Notes: generated by a model not told the origin, from the sequence alone. A stretch of 7,910 nt of DNA from Verrucomicrobiales bacterium (GCA_028817635.1 JAPPPH010000472.1:1-7910), one strand, 5' to 3'; positions 1-6,493 are shown, counted from the stretch's first letter. Numbers and translations are program-made.

Positions 1-1157
1 CCCTTGAGGCCGCAGCCAAGGCCCTTGGCAAACTTTGTTTCGAGGCCGACGAAAAACAGCCAATTTTGAGGGAGGTGGTGTATTCCGATTCCTCGCCGGC
101 CAAGCTTTCCGACGGGGACGTGTGGCGAATCATGGAAGTTGCGGGCAAGGAGGGCATCCGCTCGCGCCGCCGCCGGTTCGACGAGGTCGAGGGCGAGCAT
201 CCCGGCGCGCCTAACCGAGCGATGGTGCTGCTCGACAAGTCGTCCCCCGGCGATGCCCATGTTTTCCTTCGTGGCAATCCCGGATCGCGCGGGGCGAAGG
301 TGCCGCGTCGTTTTTTGCAGGTGCTCTCCCGTGGAGAACGCAAGCCATTTGCTGATGGCAGCGGGCGGCTGGAGATGGCACAGGCCATCGCTTCGCCGGA
401 CAATCCGCTGACCGCACGAGTCATGGTTAACCGAGTCTGGTTGCAATTATTCGGACAGGGTCTTGTGAAAACACCGAGCGACTTCGGCGTCCGTGCCGAG
501 CTGCCGTCACACCCGAAACTACTCGATCACTTGGCCGCGGAATTTGTCGCGAATGGCTGGTCGATGAAGCAGCTCATCCGCTCCATTGTGCTGTCGACCA
601 CCTACCAACAGGGCGAGACCGCTCACGCGGAGTACGCCGAGCGCGATCCGTCGAATCGGCTGCTGTGGCAGATGAACCGTCGCCGTCTCGACCTCGAGTC
701 GATGCGGGACTCCGTGCTGGCGGTCGCCGGAAACCTCGATTTGAAGCAGGGCGGTCGCTCGGAAAAAATCGAGAACAAATCCAATGCCAACCGCCGGACG
801 ATTTACGGCTTTATCGACCGCCAAAACCTGCCGAGCCTGTTTCGGACATTTGACTTCGCTGGGCCGGACACGACCTGCGGCCGCCGCTTCACCACGACGA
901 TTCCGCAGCAGCCGTTGTATCTGCTGAACAGCCCGTTCATCGAGGCGCAGGCCAAGCGGCTGGTGGAATCGGTGCAGGCGCTAAAGGGGGAGGAACGAAT
1001 CCGGGCGATGTTCCACCAAGCCTATCAGCGCGAGCCGAAGGACTGGGAACTGAAATCAGCGGAACTTTTTGTCGACCAATTCGTCCCGTACGCAGCCGCA
1101 TGGGATCGTCTCGCCCAGGCGTTGCTGGTCTCCAACGAAATGATGTTCATCGATTGA
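1..1157 (+). CDS. DUF1553 (PSD1) domain protein, C-terminal part
   Basis: The reading frame is open from base 3 to a TGA at 1155-1157 with no convincing start, so the gene begins upstream and only its last ~385 codons are here. The TTG at 66 lies inside the continuous frame and is not a likely start. The DUF1553/PSD1 signature is clear: a strand ending HVFLRGNPGSRGAKVPRRF, then SGRLEMAQAIASPDNPLTAR, MVNRVWLQLFGQGLVKTPSD, SWSMKQ-like helix text (GWSMKQLIRSIVLSTTYQQ), NRLLWQMNRRRLDLESMRD, TTTIPQQPLYLLNSPF, and the usual ending with SNE (LLVSNEMMFID). The domain is complete at its C-terminus. Family members usually carry an N-terminal cytochrome-like PSCyt1 and DUF1549 region and are typically exported, but that part lies outside the window. 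The biochemical role is unknown; these proteins are often linked to polysaccharide breakdown loci in Planctomycetota and Verrucomicrobiota. The usual DUF1501 partner does not follow; rex follows after 6 bases. Confidence 0.93.
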   Translation, partial: LEAAAKALGKLCFEADEKQPILREVVYSDSSPAKLSDGDVWRIMEVAGKEGIRSRRRRFDEVEGEHPGAPNRAMVLLDKSSPGDAHVFLRGNPGSRGAKVPRRFLQVLSRGERKPFADGSGRLEMAQAIASPDNPLTARVMVNRVWLQLFGQGLVKTPSDFGVRAELPSHPKLLDHLAAEFVANGWSMKQLIRSIVLSTTYQQGETAHAEYAERDPSNRLLWQMNRRRLDLESMRDSVLAVAGNLDLKQGGRSEKIENKSNANRRTIYGFIDRQNLPSLFRTFDFAGPDTTCGRRFTTTIPQQPLYLLNSPFIEAQAKRLVESVQALKGEERIRAMFHQAYQREPKDWELKSAELFVDQFVPYAAAWDRLAQALLVSNEMMFID

Positions 1158-1163
1158 TCGATC

Positions 1164-1796
1164 ATGAAGAAAGTGGCGCGCACTGAGATTCCGCGAAAGG
1201 CAATCTACCGGTTGTCGGTCTACTCGCGTTGCCTGCATCGACTGGAGAACAACGGCATCCATACTGTCTCGAGTGAGGTGTTGGCCAAGGCCGCCGGGGT
1301 GAAGTCAACGCAACTGCGGAAGGATTTGACGTACTTCGGCCAGTTCGGCACGCGCGGCTTGGGCTACGATGTGAAGCAGTTGATCGAGATGATCTCGGAG
1401 TTGCTCGGGACAAAGAGCCTGCAGCCGGTGGTCATCGTCGGCGTGGGTAACCTTGGGCGTGCGCTATTGAGTTATCGCGGTTTCGAGCGAGAGGGTTTCG
1501 AGATCGTCGGCGCGTTTGACGCAAAACCCGGGCAATATCTGACCGCCGAGACGCCGCTGAAGGTGCAGTCGATGGACTCGCTTTCGGAAGTGATCGACAA
1601 GCATGTCGTCAAGATGGCGGTGCTTTGTGTGCCGCCGACCGCCGCACAGGAGGTGGCCAACCAGTTGATCCAGTACGGCGTGGTGGCGATCCTCAATTTT
1701 GCCCCGATCGTGCTTTCGGTTCCGGACGAGATCACAGTGAACAACGTGAACCTCGCGATGGAACTGGAAAACCTGAGCTACTTCATTAACGAGTAA
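1164..1796 (+). CDS. rex: Redox-sensing transcriptional repressor Rex
   Basis: Rex represses fermentative and anaerobic respiratory genes and releases DNA when NADH rises relative to NAD+. The 210-residue product has the usual family length. Residues 10-82 form the winged-helix domain, starting IPRKAIYRLSVYSRCL and including the recognition segment STQLRKDLTYFGQFGTRGLG (48-67), which is highly characteristic of Rex. A Rossmann fold follows: VVIVGVGNLGRAL carries GxGxxG at G93, G95 and G98, and D119 in VGAFDAKPG sits at the end of the second strand, where NAD(H) ribose is bound in the family. The C-terminal helix (MELENLSYFINE) is the domain-swapped dimer helix. The ATG at 1164 begins just after the DUF1553 stop; the 10-base palindrome TGATCGATCA (1155-1164) spans that stop and the first base of the ATG. 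No strong Shine-Dalgarno is visible, so translational coupling is plausible. No Rex operator was found in the window. Confidence 0.96.
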   Translation: MKKVARTEIPRKAIYRLSVYSRCLHRLENNGIHTVSSEVLAKAAGVKSTQLRKDLTYFGQFGTRGLGYDVKQLIEMISELLGTKSLQPVVIVGVGNLGRALLSYRGFEREGFEIVGAFDAKPGQYLTAETPLKVQSMDSLSEVIDKHVVKMAVLCVPPTAAQEVANQLIQYGVVAILNFAPIVLSVPDEITVNNVNLAMELENLSYFINE

Positions 1797-1810
1797 CGCT
1801 TGGCCAAGCG
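1797..1810. repeat. Iterated palindrome CGCTTGGCCAAGCG, copy 1
   Basis: This perfect 14-base palindrome starts on the base directly after the TAA of rex (1794-1796). Its 12-base core GCTTGGCCAAGC (1798-1809) occurs exactly five more times in the window (5097, 5109, 5386, 5428, 7620). It is too short and lacks a T-tract to be a terminator by itself. Its function is unknown. Confidence 0.85.
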
Positions 1811-1830
1811 CGACTTGTTGGATTTCTTTT

Positions 1831-1901
1831 CGGACTCGCAGGCTCGCCCCTCCAGCCAAGCGCTTGGCTAAGCACGTTGGAGGGACGAGCCCGCGAGTCC
1901 G
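1831..1901. repeat. Long imperfect inverted repeat (24-bp arms, 23-base loop)
   Basis: Left arm 1831-1854 pairs with right arm 1878-1901 at 22 of 24 positions; the mismatches are A1840/C1892 and C1847/A1885. The arms begin CGGACTCGC on the left and end GCGAGTCCG on the right. The 23-base loop contains a copy of the window's iterated palindrome. The element sits between the 3' ends of the convergent genes rex and aspS. No T-tract follows on the minus strand and none directly on the plus strand, so it is not a classical intrinsic terminator, although it could block read-through or protect 3' ends as REP/BIME-like elements do. A small non-coding MITE-like or REP-like element is the alternative. 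The structure is certain; the function is not known. Confidence 0.85.
1854..1873. repeat. Iterated palindrome, degenerate copy in hairpin loop
   Basis: AGCCAAGCGCTTGGCT (1854-1869) is a perfect 16-base palindrome. It runs into CGCTTGGCTAAGC (1861-1873), which differs from the iterated 14-mer by a C-to-T change in the core and by its last base. The arrangement is that of two back-to-back palindrome units, as in the exact tandem pair at 5097-5120, with the first unit cut short. It occupies almost all of the loop of the 1831-1901 inverted repeat. Confidence 0.75.
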
Positions 1902-1915
1902 CCATGCGACTAAAC

Positions 1916-1944
1916 CGGACGGTTCAGTTTTCGTCCGCTTTTTT
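1916..1944 (+). terminator. Probable intrinsic terminator for rex
   Basis: CGGACG (1916-1921) pairs with CGTCCG (1932-1937) around a 10-base loop, followed by C and six T residues (1939-1944) on the plus strand. The layout fits a Rho-independent terminator for the DUF1553-rex transcript, 120 bases past the rex stop. It overlaps the last codons and stop of the opposite gene aspS. The stem is only 6 bp, so strength is uncertain. On the minus strand the same stem is followed by only GTTTAG, so it is unlikely to end aspS efficiently. Confidence 0.5.
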
Positions 1945-3744
1945 CTCCTGCGGCTTGGGGACGCGGAGGTTGATGTGCAGGTCGCGTAGCTGCTTGGGCT
2001 CGGCGGAGCCGGGAGAGTCGCTCATTAGGTCGGTGCCTTTGGCAGTCTTCGGGAAGGCGATCACTTCGCGGATGCTCTCGGAGTTGCAAAGCATGGCGAT
2101 GAGCCGGTCGAAGCCAAGCGCGATACCGCCATGCGGCGGGGCACCGTAGCGGAACGCCTCGAGCATGTAGCCGAATCTTTCCTGCGCCACGTCGGGCGGA
2201 ATTTGCAGTACCTCCTCGAAGATGGTCTTCTGCACGTCGCGGTTGTGAATACGAATGGAGCCGCCACCGAGTTCGACGCCGTTGACGACGATGTCGTAGT
2301 GCTGGCCTCGGACGGCCTTGGGATCGCTGGTGAGTTTCGGGACATCCTCTGCGACAGGTGAGGTGAACGGGTGATGACCGGAGTACCAGCGGTTCATCTC
2401 CTTGTCGAACATCAGTAACGGGAAGTCGACCACCCAGAGAAAGTTGAACTGGTCGGTCGGGATGGTCATCTTGCCCATCTCGGAAAGTTTCTCGGCGCAG
2501 TAGAGGCGGATCTTGCCGAGAATTTCGCAGGCGTTGAGCCATTCGTCGGCGGCGAACAGGATGAGGTCGCCCTCCTCGATACCCATTTTTTCCTGCAGGG
2601 CAGCCTTCTCGGCATCACTGAAAAATTTGACGATCGGCGATTTCCACTCGCCGTTTTCGACCTTGATGTAGGCCAGACCCTTGGCACCAAAGCTCTTGGC
2701 GTAGTCGGTCATGGTTTCCATCTGGCCCTGGGTGACACAGGCGAAGCCCTTGGCGTTGAGCACCTTGACCACGCCGCCCTTGGACACCACGCCGCTGAAG
2801 ACCTTGAATTCGCTCGAGGCAAAATCGTCGGTCATGTCGACGATTTCCATGTCGAACCGTGTGTCCGGCTTGTCGATGCCCCAGCGGTTCATCACTTCCT
2901 CGAACGGGATGCGCGGGAACGGGGTCGGGATGTCGATGTCGAGCGCGGTTTTCCAGACCCGCTTCAGTAGGCCCTCGATCAGGTTGTAAATATCCTCACG
3001 CTCGATGAACGACATCTCGATATCGACCTGTGTGAACTCAGGCTGGCGGTCGGCGCGCAAATCTTCGTCGCGATAACAGCGCGCGAGCTGAAAGTATTTG
3101 TCCACCCCGGCGCACATGAGGATCTGTTTGTACTGCTGTGGCGATTGGGGCAGGGCATAAAATTGGCCGGCGTGGATTCGGCTGGGGACGAGAAATTCCC
3201 GTGCGCCCTCCGGTGTGCTCTTGAATAGGGTCGGCGTCTCGATTTCGAGGAAGCCCTGTTCCTCCATGAACACCCGCGTGGCGGTGGCGACCCTGCTGCG
3301 CAGGCGCATGTTGTGGATCATCTCCGGTCGGCGTAGGTCGAGGTAGCGATGTTTGAGGCGCAACTCCTCGTTCACCTTGGCTGCGACCTCGGGATCGTCG
3401 ATGGTAAACGGCAGAACATCGGCATGGTTGAGCACCTCCAGTTTGTCGGCCAATACCTCGACGAGGCCGGTGTCGATCTTTTCGTTTTTCGTGCCATCGG
3501 GCCGGACGCGCACCTTGCCGGTGACGCTGATGACGCTCTCGCTGTGGAGCCGGGAGGCAGTCTCGAAAAGATCGGCCGGGAGGTCGCTGGGATCAAAAAC
3601 CGCCTGCGTGCGGCCCTCACGATCGCGGACGTCGATGAACACCACCCCGCCAAGGTCGCGGTTGGAGTGTACCCAGCCATTGAGGGTAACGACCTGACCG
3701 ACGTGTTCTTCCCGTAATTCGTTGCAGTGATGCGTGCGCTTCAT
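1924..3744 (-). CDS. aspS: Aspartyl-tRNA synthetase, bacterial type
   Basis: Class II synthetase that charges tRNA-Asp with aspartate in the cytoplasm. From the ATG at 3744 the product is 606 residues, close to the ~590 of typical bacterial AspRS. The N-terminal OB-fold anticodon-binding domain (about 1-110) shows TLNGWVHSNRDLGGVVFIDV. Catalytic motif 2 is RDEDLRADRQPEFTQVD (225-241), and the bacterial GAD insertion domain follows (about 290-430). GGGSIRIHNRDVQ and motif 3 GIALGFDR (540-547, Arg547) close the active site. A TTG at 3771 would add nine residues (MEKRVFFQR), but it lies inside the loop and stem of a hairpin and those residues are not family-like, so the ATG is preferred. The nearest purine-rich sequence (AAAAAAGGG) ends 14 bases before the ATG, too far for a good Shine-Dalgarno. 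At the tRNA-discrimination positions it has Leu31 and Gly84, a mixed signature. It lies 83 bases downstream of rnd on the same strand. Confidence 0.96.
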   Translation of the reverse strand: MKRTHHCNELREEHVGQVVTLNGWVHSNRDLGGVVFIDVRDREGRTQAVFDPSDLPADLFETASRLHSESVISVTGKVRVRPDGTKNEKIDTGLVEVLADKLEVLNHADVLPFTIDDPEVAAKVNEELRLKHRYLDLRRPEMIHNMRLRSRVATATRVFMEEQGFLEIETPTLFKSTPEGAREFLVPSRIHAGQFYALPQSPQQYKQILMCAGVDKYFQLARCYRDEDLRADRQPEFTQVDIEMSFIEREDIYNLIEGLLKRVWKTALDIDIPTPFPRIPFEEVMNRWGIDKPDTRFDMEIVDMTDDFASSEFKVFSGVVSKGGVVKVLNAKGFACVTQGQMETMTDYAKSFGAKGLAYIKVENGEWKSPIVKFFSDAEKAALQEKMGIEEGDLILFAADEWLNACEILGKIRLYCAEKLSEMGKMTIPTDQFNFLWVVDFPLLMFDKEMNRWYSGHHPFTSPVAEDVPKLTSDPKAVRGQHYDIVVNGVELGGGSIRIHNRDVQKTIFEEVLQIPPDVAQERFGYMLEAFRYGAPPHGGIALGFDRLIAMLCNSESIREVIAFPKTAKGTDLMSDSPGSAEPKQLRDLHINLRVPKPQEKKADEN

Positions 3745-3749
3745 TCGCT

Positions 3750-3777
3750 GAAAAAATACCCTTTTTTCCAAAAGGGC
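3750..3777 (-). terminator. Terminator-like hairpin just upstream of aspS
   Basis: Reading the minus strand, CCCTTTT pairs with AAAAGGG (7 bp, plus-strand positions 3770-3776 and 3759-3765) around a GGAA loop of GNRA type, followed at once by TATTTTTTC. This is a good Rho-independent terminator shape. It lies 51 bases past the rnd stop, and its U-tract ends five bases before the aspS ATG (3744). It may end rnd transcription, or act as an attenuator in the aspS leader. The plus-strand reading (stem then CGGCGG) is not terminator-like. Confidence 0.6.
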
Positions 3778-3788
3778 GGCGGATGTTG

Positions 3789-3804
3789 CCGGGAAAAAGC
3801 CCGG
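3789..3804. other. Small GC hairpin in the rnd-aspS gap
   Basis: CCGGG (3789-3793) pairs with CCCGG (3800-3804) around a 6-base loop. On the minus strand it precedes the 3750-3777 hairpin by 12 bases. Its loop and 3' side on that strand include TTTTTCC, which is complementary to GGAAAAA in the loop and 3' arm of the terminator-like hairpin, so the two structures could exclude each other. The stem is short and the pairing is A/T-rich, so this could be chance. Confidence 0.4.
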
Positions 3805-3827
3805 TTTTCAAAGTTTATTTGTCGAAA

Positions 3828-4901
3828 TCAGAGGTTCAGCAGTTCGCGCTGCCAGGGCAGAATCCGGTCCCGTTCCTCCCCGTCCTCGAGCGACAGCTTG
3901 ACGAGCGTGGAACGACTGGCGATCAGCGTGGGGTCGATCTTCAATTCCTCAGCCTGCTTGTCGCGCAACACCTTGAGTGATTCGTAAAACCGTTTTTCGC
4001 GGGCATTGATTCGTCGACGAACAACCCGCGGTGTGTCGGGATACTCCTTTGCGTCCAGATCCAGCGCCTTGCCGACGGCCTCCCGGAGAGAGTTGAAGCG
4101 GCGGTTGGACAGCTTGTTCGGCCATGTGGTTTTTTCGTCCCGTAATATGACGGTATCCGCGAGGGCCACCAAGTCCTCGTGTCGGACGATGAAGTAGGGC
4201 GGCTTGTTCGCCTCGACGGCTTCGCGTTCGCGCCAATGCCATACCTCACGCAGAATGGCCAGGCTGCGCTGGCTAAGCTTGCTTGAGCCCTTCAATCGCC
4301 AGGCCTGGTCGAGATCCAGTTCACGGTCGGAGGCATGCTCCTGTATCAGGCGTTCGCAAATCTGCTGATGCCATGCCAGTCGGCCCTTGGCCTGCAGGTC
4401 GTCGCGCAGCCGATCCGCGAGGCTGCGCAAGTGGCGACTGTCGTTCAGGGCGTAGTTCAACATCTTCTCGGTCAACGGCCGACGAGTCCAGTTGGCCTTT
4501 TGCGATCCCTTGTCGAGGGTAATGCCGAGTAACTTGGAGAGTAGGTCATTCAGGCCGAATGCCGTGAAGCCAAGCAGCCGCGCCGCCCACATCGTGTCGA
4601 AGATGGTTGTCGGCACAAACCGGGCTGCGGCGAACATCAACCTCAGGTCGTTGTCCGAGCCGTGCATGAGCAGTTCCTTCCCCTTGAGCGCCTTGAAAAG
4701 AGGATCGACGTCCAGCGAGGCGAGAGGGTCGACGAGCACATCCGTGCCGGGGAGGCTGATCTGCAACAGGCATAATTTTTCCGGATACGAGTGCAGGCTG
4801 TCGGCTTCGGTGTCGAGGCCGATCCAGTCTGTTTTTCGTAATGCGGGTAAAAACTCCTTGAGCTGATCTTGAGTGTCAATCAAGCGCGGGAATTGTGTCA
4901 C
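3828..4901 (-). CDS. rnd: Ribonuclease D (DEDDy 3'-5' exonuclease with HRDC domain)
   Basis: 3'-5' exoribonuclease that trims tRNA precursors and other structured RNAs in the cytoplasm; 357 residues, near the ~375 of E. coli RNase D. The exonuclease domain occupies about 1-170 and has the whole DEDDy set: D30 and E32 in IGLDTEADS (ExoI), D85 in HGSDNDL (ExoII), Y150 and D154 in NYALNDSRHL (ExoIII). An HRDC nucleic-acid-binding domain follows at about 210-285 (LSQRSLAILREVWHWREREA, then KPPYFIVRHEDLVALA), and a second helical region completes the protein, as in RNase D. The start is a GTG at 4901 with no obvious Shine-Dalgarno; MTQFPRLIDTQDQLKEF fits the family N-terminus. It is divergent from the acyl-CoA synthetase gene and upstream of aspS on the same strand, so it could share a transcript with aspS if the intervening hairpin is read through. 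Confidence 0.93.
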   Translation of the reverse strand: MTQFPRLIDTQDQLKEFLPALRKTDWIGLDTEADSLHSYPEKLCLLQISLPGTDVLVDPLASLDVDPLFKALKGKELLMHGSDNDLRLMFAAARFVPTTIFDTMWAARLLGFTAFGLNDLLSKLLGITLDKGSQKANWTRRPLTEKMLNYALNDSRHLRSLADRLRDDLQAKGRLAWHQQICERLIQEHASDRELDLDQAWRLKGSSKLSQRSLAILREVWHWREREAVEANKPPYFIVRHEDLVALADTVILRDEKTTWPNKLSNRRFNSLREAVGKALDLDAKEYPDTPRVVRRRINAREKRFYESLKVLRDKQAEELKIDPTLIASRSTLVKLSLEDGEERDRILPWQRELLNL

Positions 4902-4941
4902 CGGAATTTAGATTGCCAAGGCCAAATTGTTTTTAGCCGGC

Positions 4942-4968
4942 TTGACGTAGGGTCAGGAACGGTATTTT
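4942..4968 (+). promoter_or_regulatory. Weak promoter candidate for the acyl-CoA synthetase
   Basis: In the 80-base gap between the divergent genes, TTGACG (4942-4947) matches a sigma-70 -35 box well, and TATTTT (4963-4968) is a passable -10 box. The spacer is 15 bases, shorter than the usual 16-18. It would give a very short leader before the ATG at 4982 or 4994. No equally good pair was seen for rnd on the minus strand. Confidence 0.25.
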
Positions 4969-4981
4969 CTTCGCCGCCCTG

Positions 4982-6493
4982 ATGAGAGTTCGCATGACGA
5001 ATCTGGCCAATCAATTCACTGAGATTGCGCACCAAAACCCCGATAAAACCGCAGTTTTTTGGGGCGAAACGGACTATACCTTTGCTCGGGCACACGGCTT
5101 GGCCAAGCGCTTGGCCAAGCGGCTCCGCGAGGCACACGGCCTCCAGCCCGGCGACCGCGTGGGGCTGTGGCTGAAGAACTGTCCCGAGTTCATTTTTTCC
5201 CTGTTCGGCATTCTGCTGGCTGAGGGTGTGGTGGTGTCGATCAACAGTTTCCTGACCCCGGACGAGGTCGAGTTTATTCTGCAAGACTGCGAGGCCAATG
5301 TTTTGATCAGCGAGGCCTCGATGGCCGAAGGCACGGCCAAGCTTCGCGAACAAATTCCGCAACTCAACGTGATCGAGGCGGAGTCGCTTGGCCAAGCGGA
5401 GCCGACCCCGCCTGTCGATGCTGAGCCGCTTGGCCAAGCGCCGGAAGACTTGGCACTGATCATTTACACCTCCGGCACCACCGGCAAACCCAAGGGCGCG
5501 ATGCTGAGCCACCATAACCTGATGAGCAACGTGGCTGCTGTGACGGAGGCGGTGGGCATCGAGCCAAACGATCGCATGGCCGTGCTGCTTCCGATGTTCC
5601 ACAGTTTCACCATGACCGTGGGGCTGCTGTTGCCGATGACGCAGGGGCTGTCGATCATCGCCATCAAGTCACTGCACCCACCGAAAAACATCATCGCAGA
5701 AATCATGCAGCACGGTGCGACCATCATGCCTGCAATCCCGCAACTTTACCGGGTGCTGGTCAACGTCGACCTGCCAAAAGACCTGCCTTTGAGGGTTTGC
5801 CTTAGCGGCGCTGCGCCGCTGCCGGTCGAAGTACTGAACGCATTCAACGACCGTGTTGGCATCCCATTGCTTGAGGGGTACGGCCTGAGTGAAACGAGTC
5901 CTGTCGCCTGTACGAACCCGTTGATTGGCAAACGCAAAGCCGGCTCGGTGGGGTTGCCGTTACCGGGTGTGGAATTTCAAATCCGCAACGACAACGGCGA
6001 AGCGTTGCCGGTGGGTGAGCCGGGCGAAATCTGCATCCGTGGCCATAACATCATGATGGGTTACTGGAATAACCCGGAGGCCACCGAGGCCGCGATCAAG
6101 GATGGCTGGCTACTGACCGGGGATATTGGCCGCCTCGACGGGGACGGATACATTTACATCACCGACCGGAAGAAAGACATGCTTCTGGTCAATGGCATCA
6201 ACGTCTACCCACGGGAAGTGGAGGAGGTAATCTACCAGTTTGACGGCATCAAGGAGGCCTCCGTGGTGGGAGTAAATGATCCAAGAAAAGGCGACGTGAT
6301 TGTGGCCTGCGTCGTGCCCAGCGAAGGCGCCGGATTGGATGAAGAGGCGCTGATTGTCTACCTCAAAACCAAGCTGGCCGCCTACAAAATTCCCCGAAAA
6401 GTGCTAAAAATGGAGGCACTCCCCAAAACCGCCACCGGCAAAATCCTCAAAACCAAACTCCGAGAAATCGCCGCAGAGAAGGTAGCTCGTTAG
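4982..6493 (+). CDS. Long-chain fatty acid-CoA ligase (AMP-forming acyl-CoA synthetase)
   Basis: ANL-superfamily enzyme that activates a carboxylate, probably a fatty acid, with ATP to an acyl adenylate and then to acyl-CoA, feeding beta-oxidation or lipid synthesis. At 503 residues it is full length for the shorter bacterial FadD/LcfB-type ligases. Motifs in order: the P-loop YTSGTTGKPKG (162-172), EGYGLSETSPV (from 298; Glu304), TGD (Asp381), the hinge DRKKDML (395-401), NGINVYPREVEEVIYQ, and PKTATGKIL with catalytic Lys487. Substrate chain length cannot be read from this. The ATG at 4982 gives MRVRMTNLANQF; an ATG four codons later (4994) is equally possible, and neither has a clear Shine-Dalgarno. 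The gene contains four of the six exact copies of the iterated palindrome, encoding LAKRLAKR (40-47) and two LGQA stretches (136-139 and 150-153) in the linker before the P-loop. Its stop overlaps that of the convergent carrier gene by 4 bases. Confidence 0.95.
   Translation: MRVRMTNLANQFTEIAHQNPDKTAVFWGETDYTFARAHGLAKRLAKRLREAHGLQPGDRVGLWLKNCPEFIFSLFGILLAEGVVVSINSFLTPDEVEFILQDCEANVLISEASMAEGTAKLREQIPQLNVIEAESLGQAEPTPPVDAEPLGQAPEDLALIIYTSGTTGKPKGAMLSHHNLMSNVAAVTEAVGIEPNDRMAVLLPMFHSFTMTVGLLLPMTQGLSIIAIKSLHPPKNIIAEIMQHGATIMPAIPQLYRVLVNVDLPKDLPLRVCLSGAAPLPVEVLNAFNDRVGIPLLEGYGLSETSPVACTNPLIGKRKAGSVGLPLPGVEFQIRNDNGEALPVGEPGEICIRGHNIMMGYWNNPEATEAAIKDGWLLTGDIGRLDGDGYIYITDRKKDMLLVNGINVYPREVEEVIYQFDGIKEASVVGVNDPRKGDVIVACVVPSEGAGLDEEALIVYLKTKLAAYKIPRKVLKMEALPKTATGKILKTKLREIAAEKVAR
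5097..5120. repeat. Iterated palindrome GCTTGGCCAAGC, two exact tandem copies
   Basis: Two back-to-back exact 12-mers (5097-5108 and 5109-5120) lie inside the acyl-CoA synthetase gene and are read as LAKRLAKR. They fall on a helix of the N-terminal domain, where relatives have text of the type NRLARALR, so the encoded residues are compatible with the fold rather than an obvious disruption. Confidence 0.85.
5385..5398. repeat. Iterated palindrome CGCTTGGCCAAGCG, coding copy
   Basis: Exact 14-base copy inside the acyl-CoA synthetase gene, read in a different phase from the 5097 pair (SLGQA rather than RLAKR). It lies in the variable linker before the P-loop. Confidence 0.85.
5427..5440. repeat. 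Iterated palindrome CGCTTGGCCAAGCG, coding copy
   Basis: Exact 14-base copy starting 42 bases (14 codons) after the previous one and in the same phase, read as PLGQA. The two copies flank a Pro-rich linker (EPTPPVDAE). Confidence 0.85.

Noticed and set aside
463..480. TTGTGAA resembling the left half of a Rex operator
   Set aside because: The right half (TTCACAA) is missing after the spacer, and the site is in the middle of the DUF1553 coding sequence.
1281..1290. TTGGCCAAGG as a further copy of the iterated palindrome
   Set aside because: Only the central 8 bases (TTGGCCAA) match; the flanking GC/GC is missing, and short matches like this, also at 7685-7692, are expected more often by chance.
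1797..1923. A small gene in the rex-aspS gap
   Set aside because: The only open frames there run over the inverted repeat and into the aspS antisense; no family-like text or ribosome site was seen.
3742..3771. TTG start at 3771 for aspS
   Set aside because: It lies inside the hairpin of the terminator-like element, and the nine extra residues do not match the AspRS N-terminus, whereas the ATG at 3744 does.
3745..3827. T-box riboswitch in front of aspS
   Set aside because: The leader is too short, and no T-box consensus, specifier loop or tRNA-acceptor-pairing bulge is visible; only two small hairpins are present.
5385..5440. CRISPR-like direct repeats
   Set aside because: There are just two 14-base copies, at a 42-base interval, within coding sequence; the unit is a palindrome found elsewhere singly.
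4898..5602. Long minus-strand open frame opposite the acyl-CoA synthetase
   Set aside because: The plus strand encodes a clear full-length enzyme over the same bases; the minus-strand product has no recognisable domain and includes the translated palindrome repeats.
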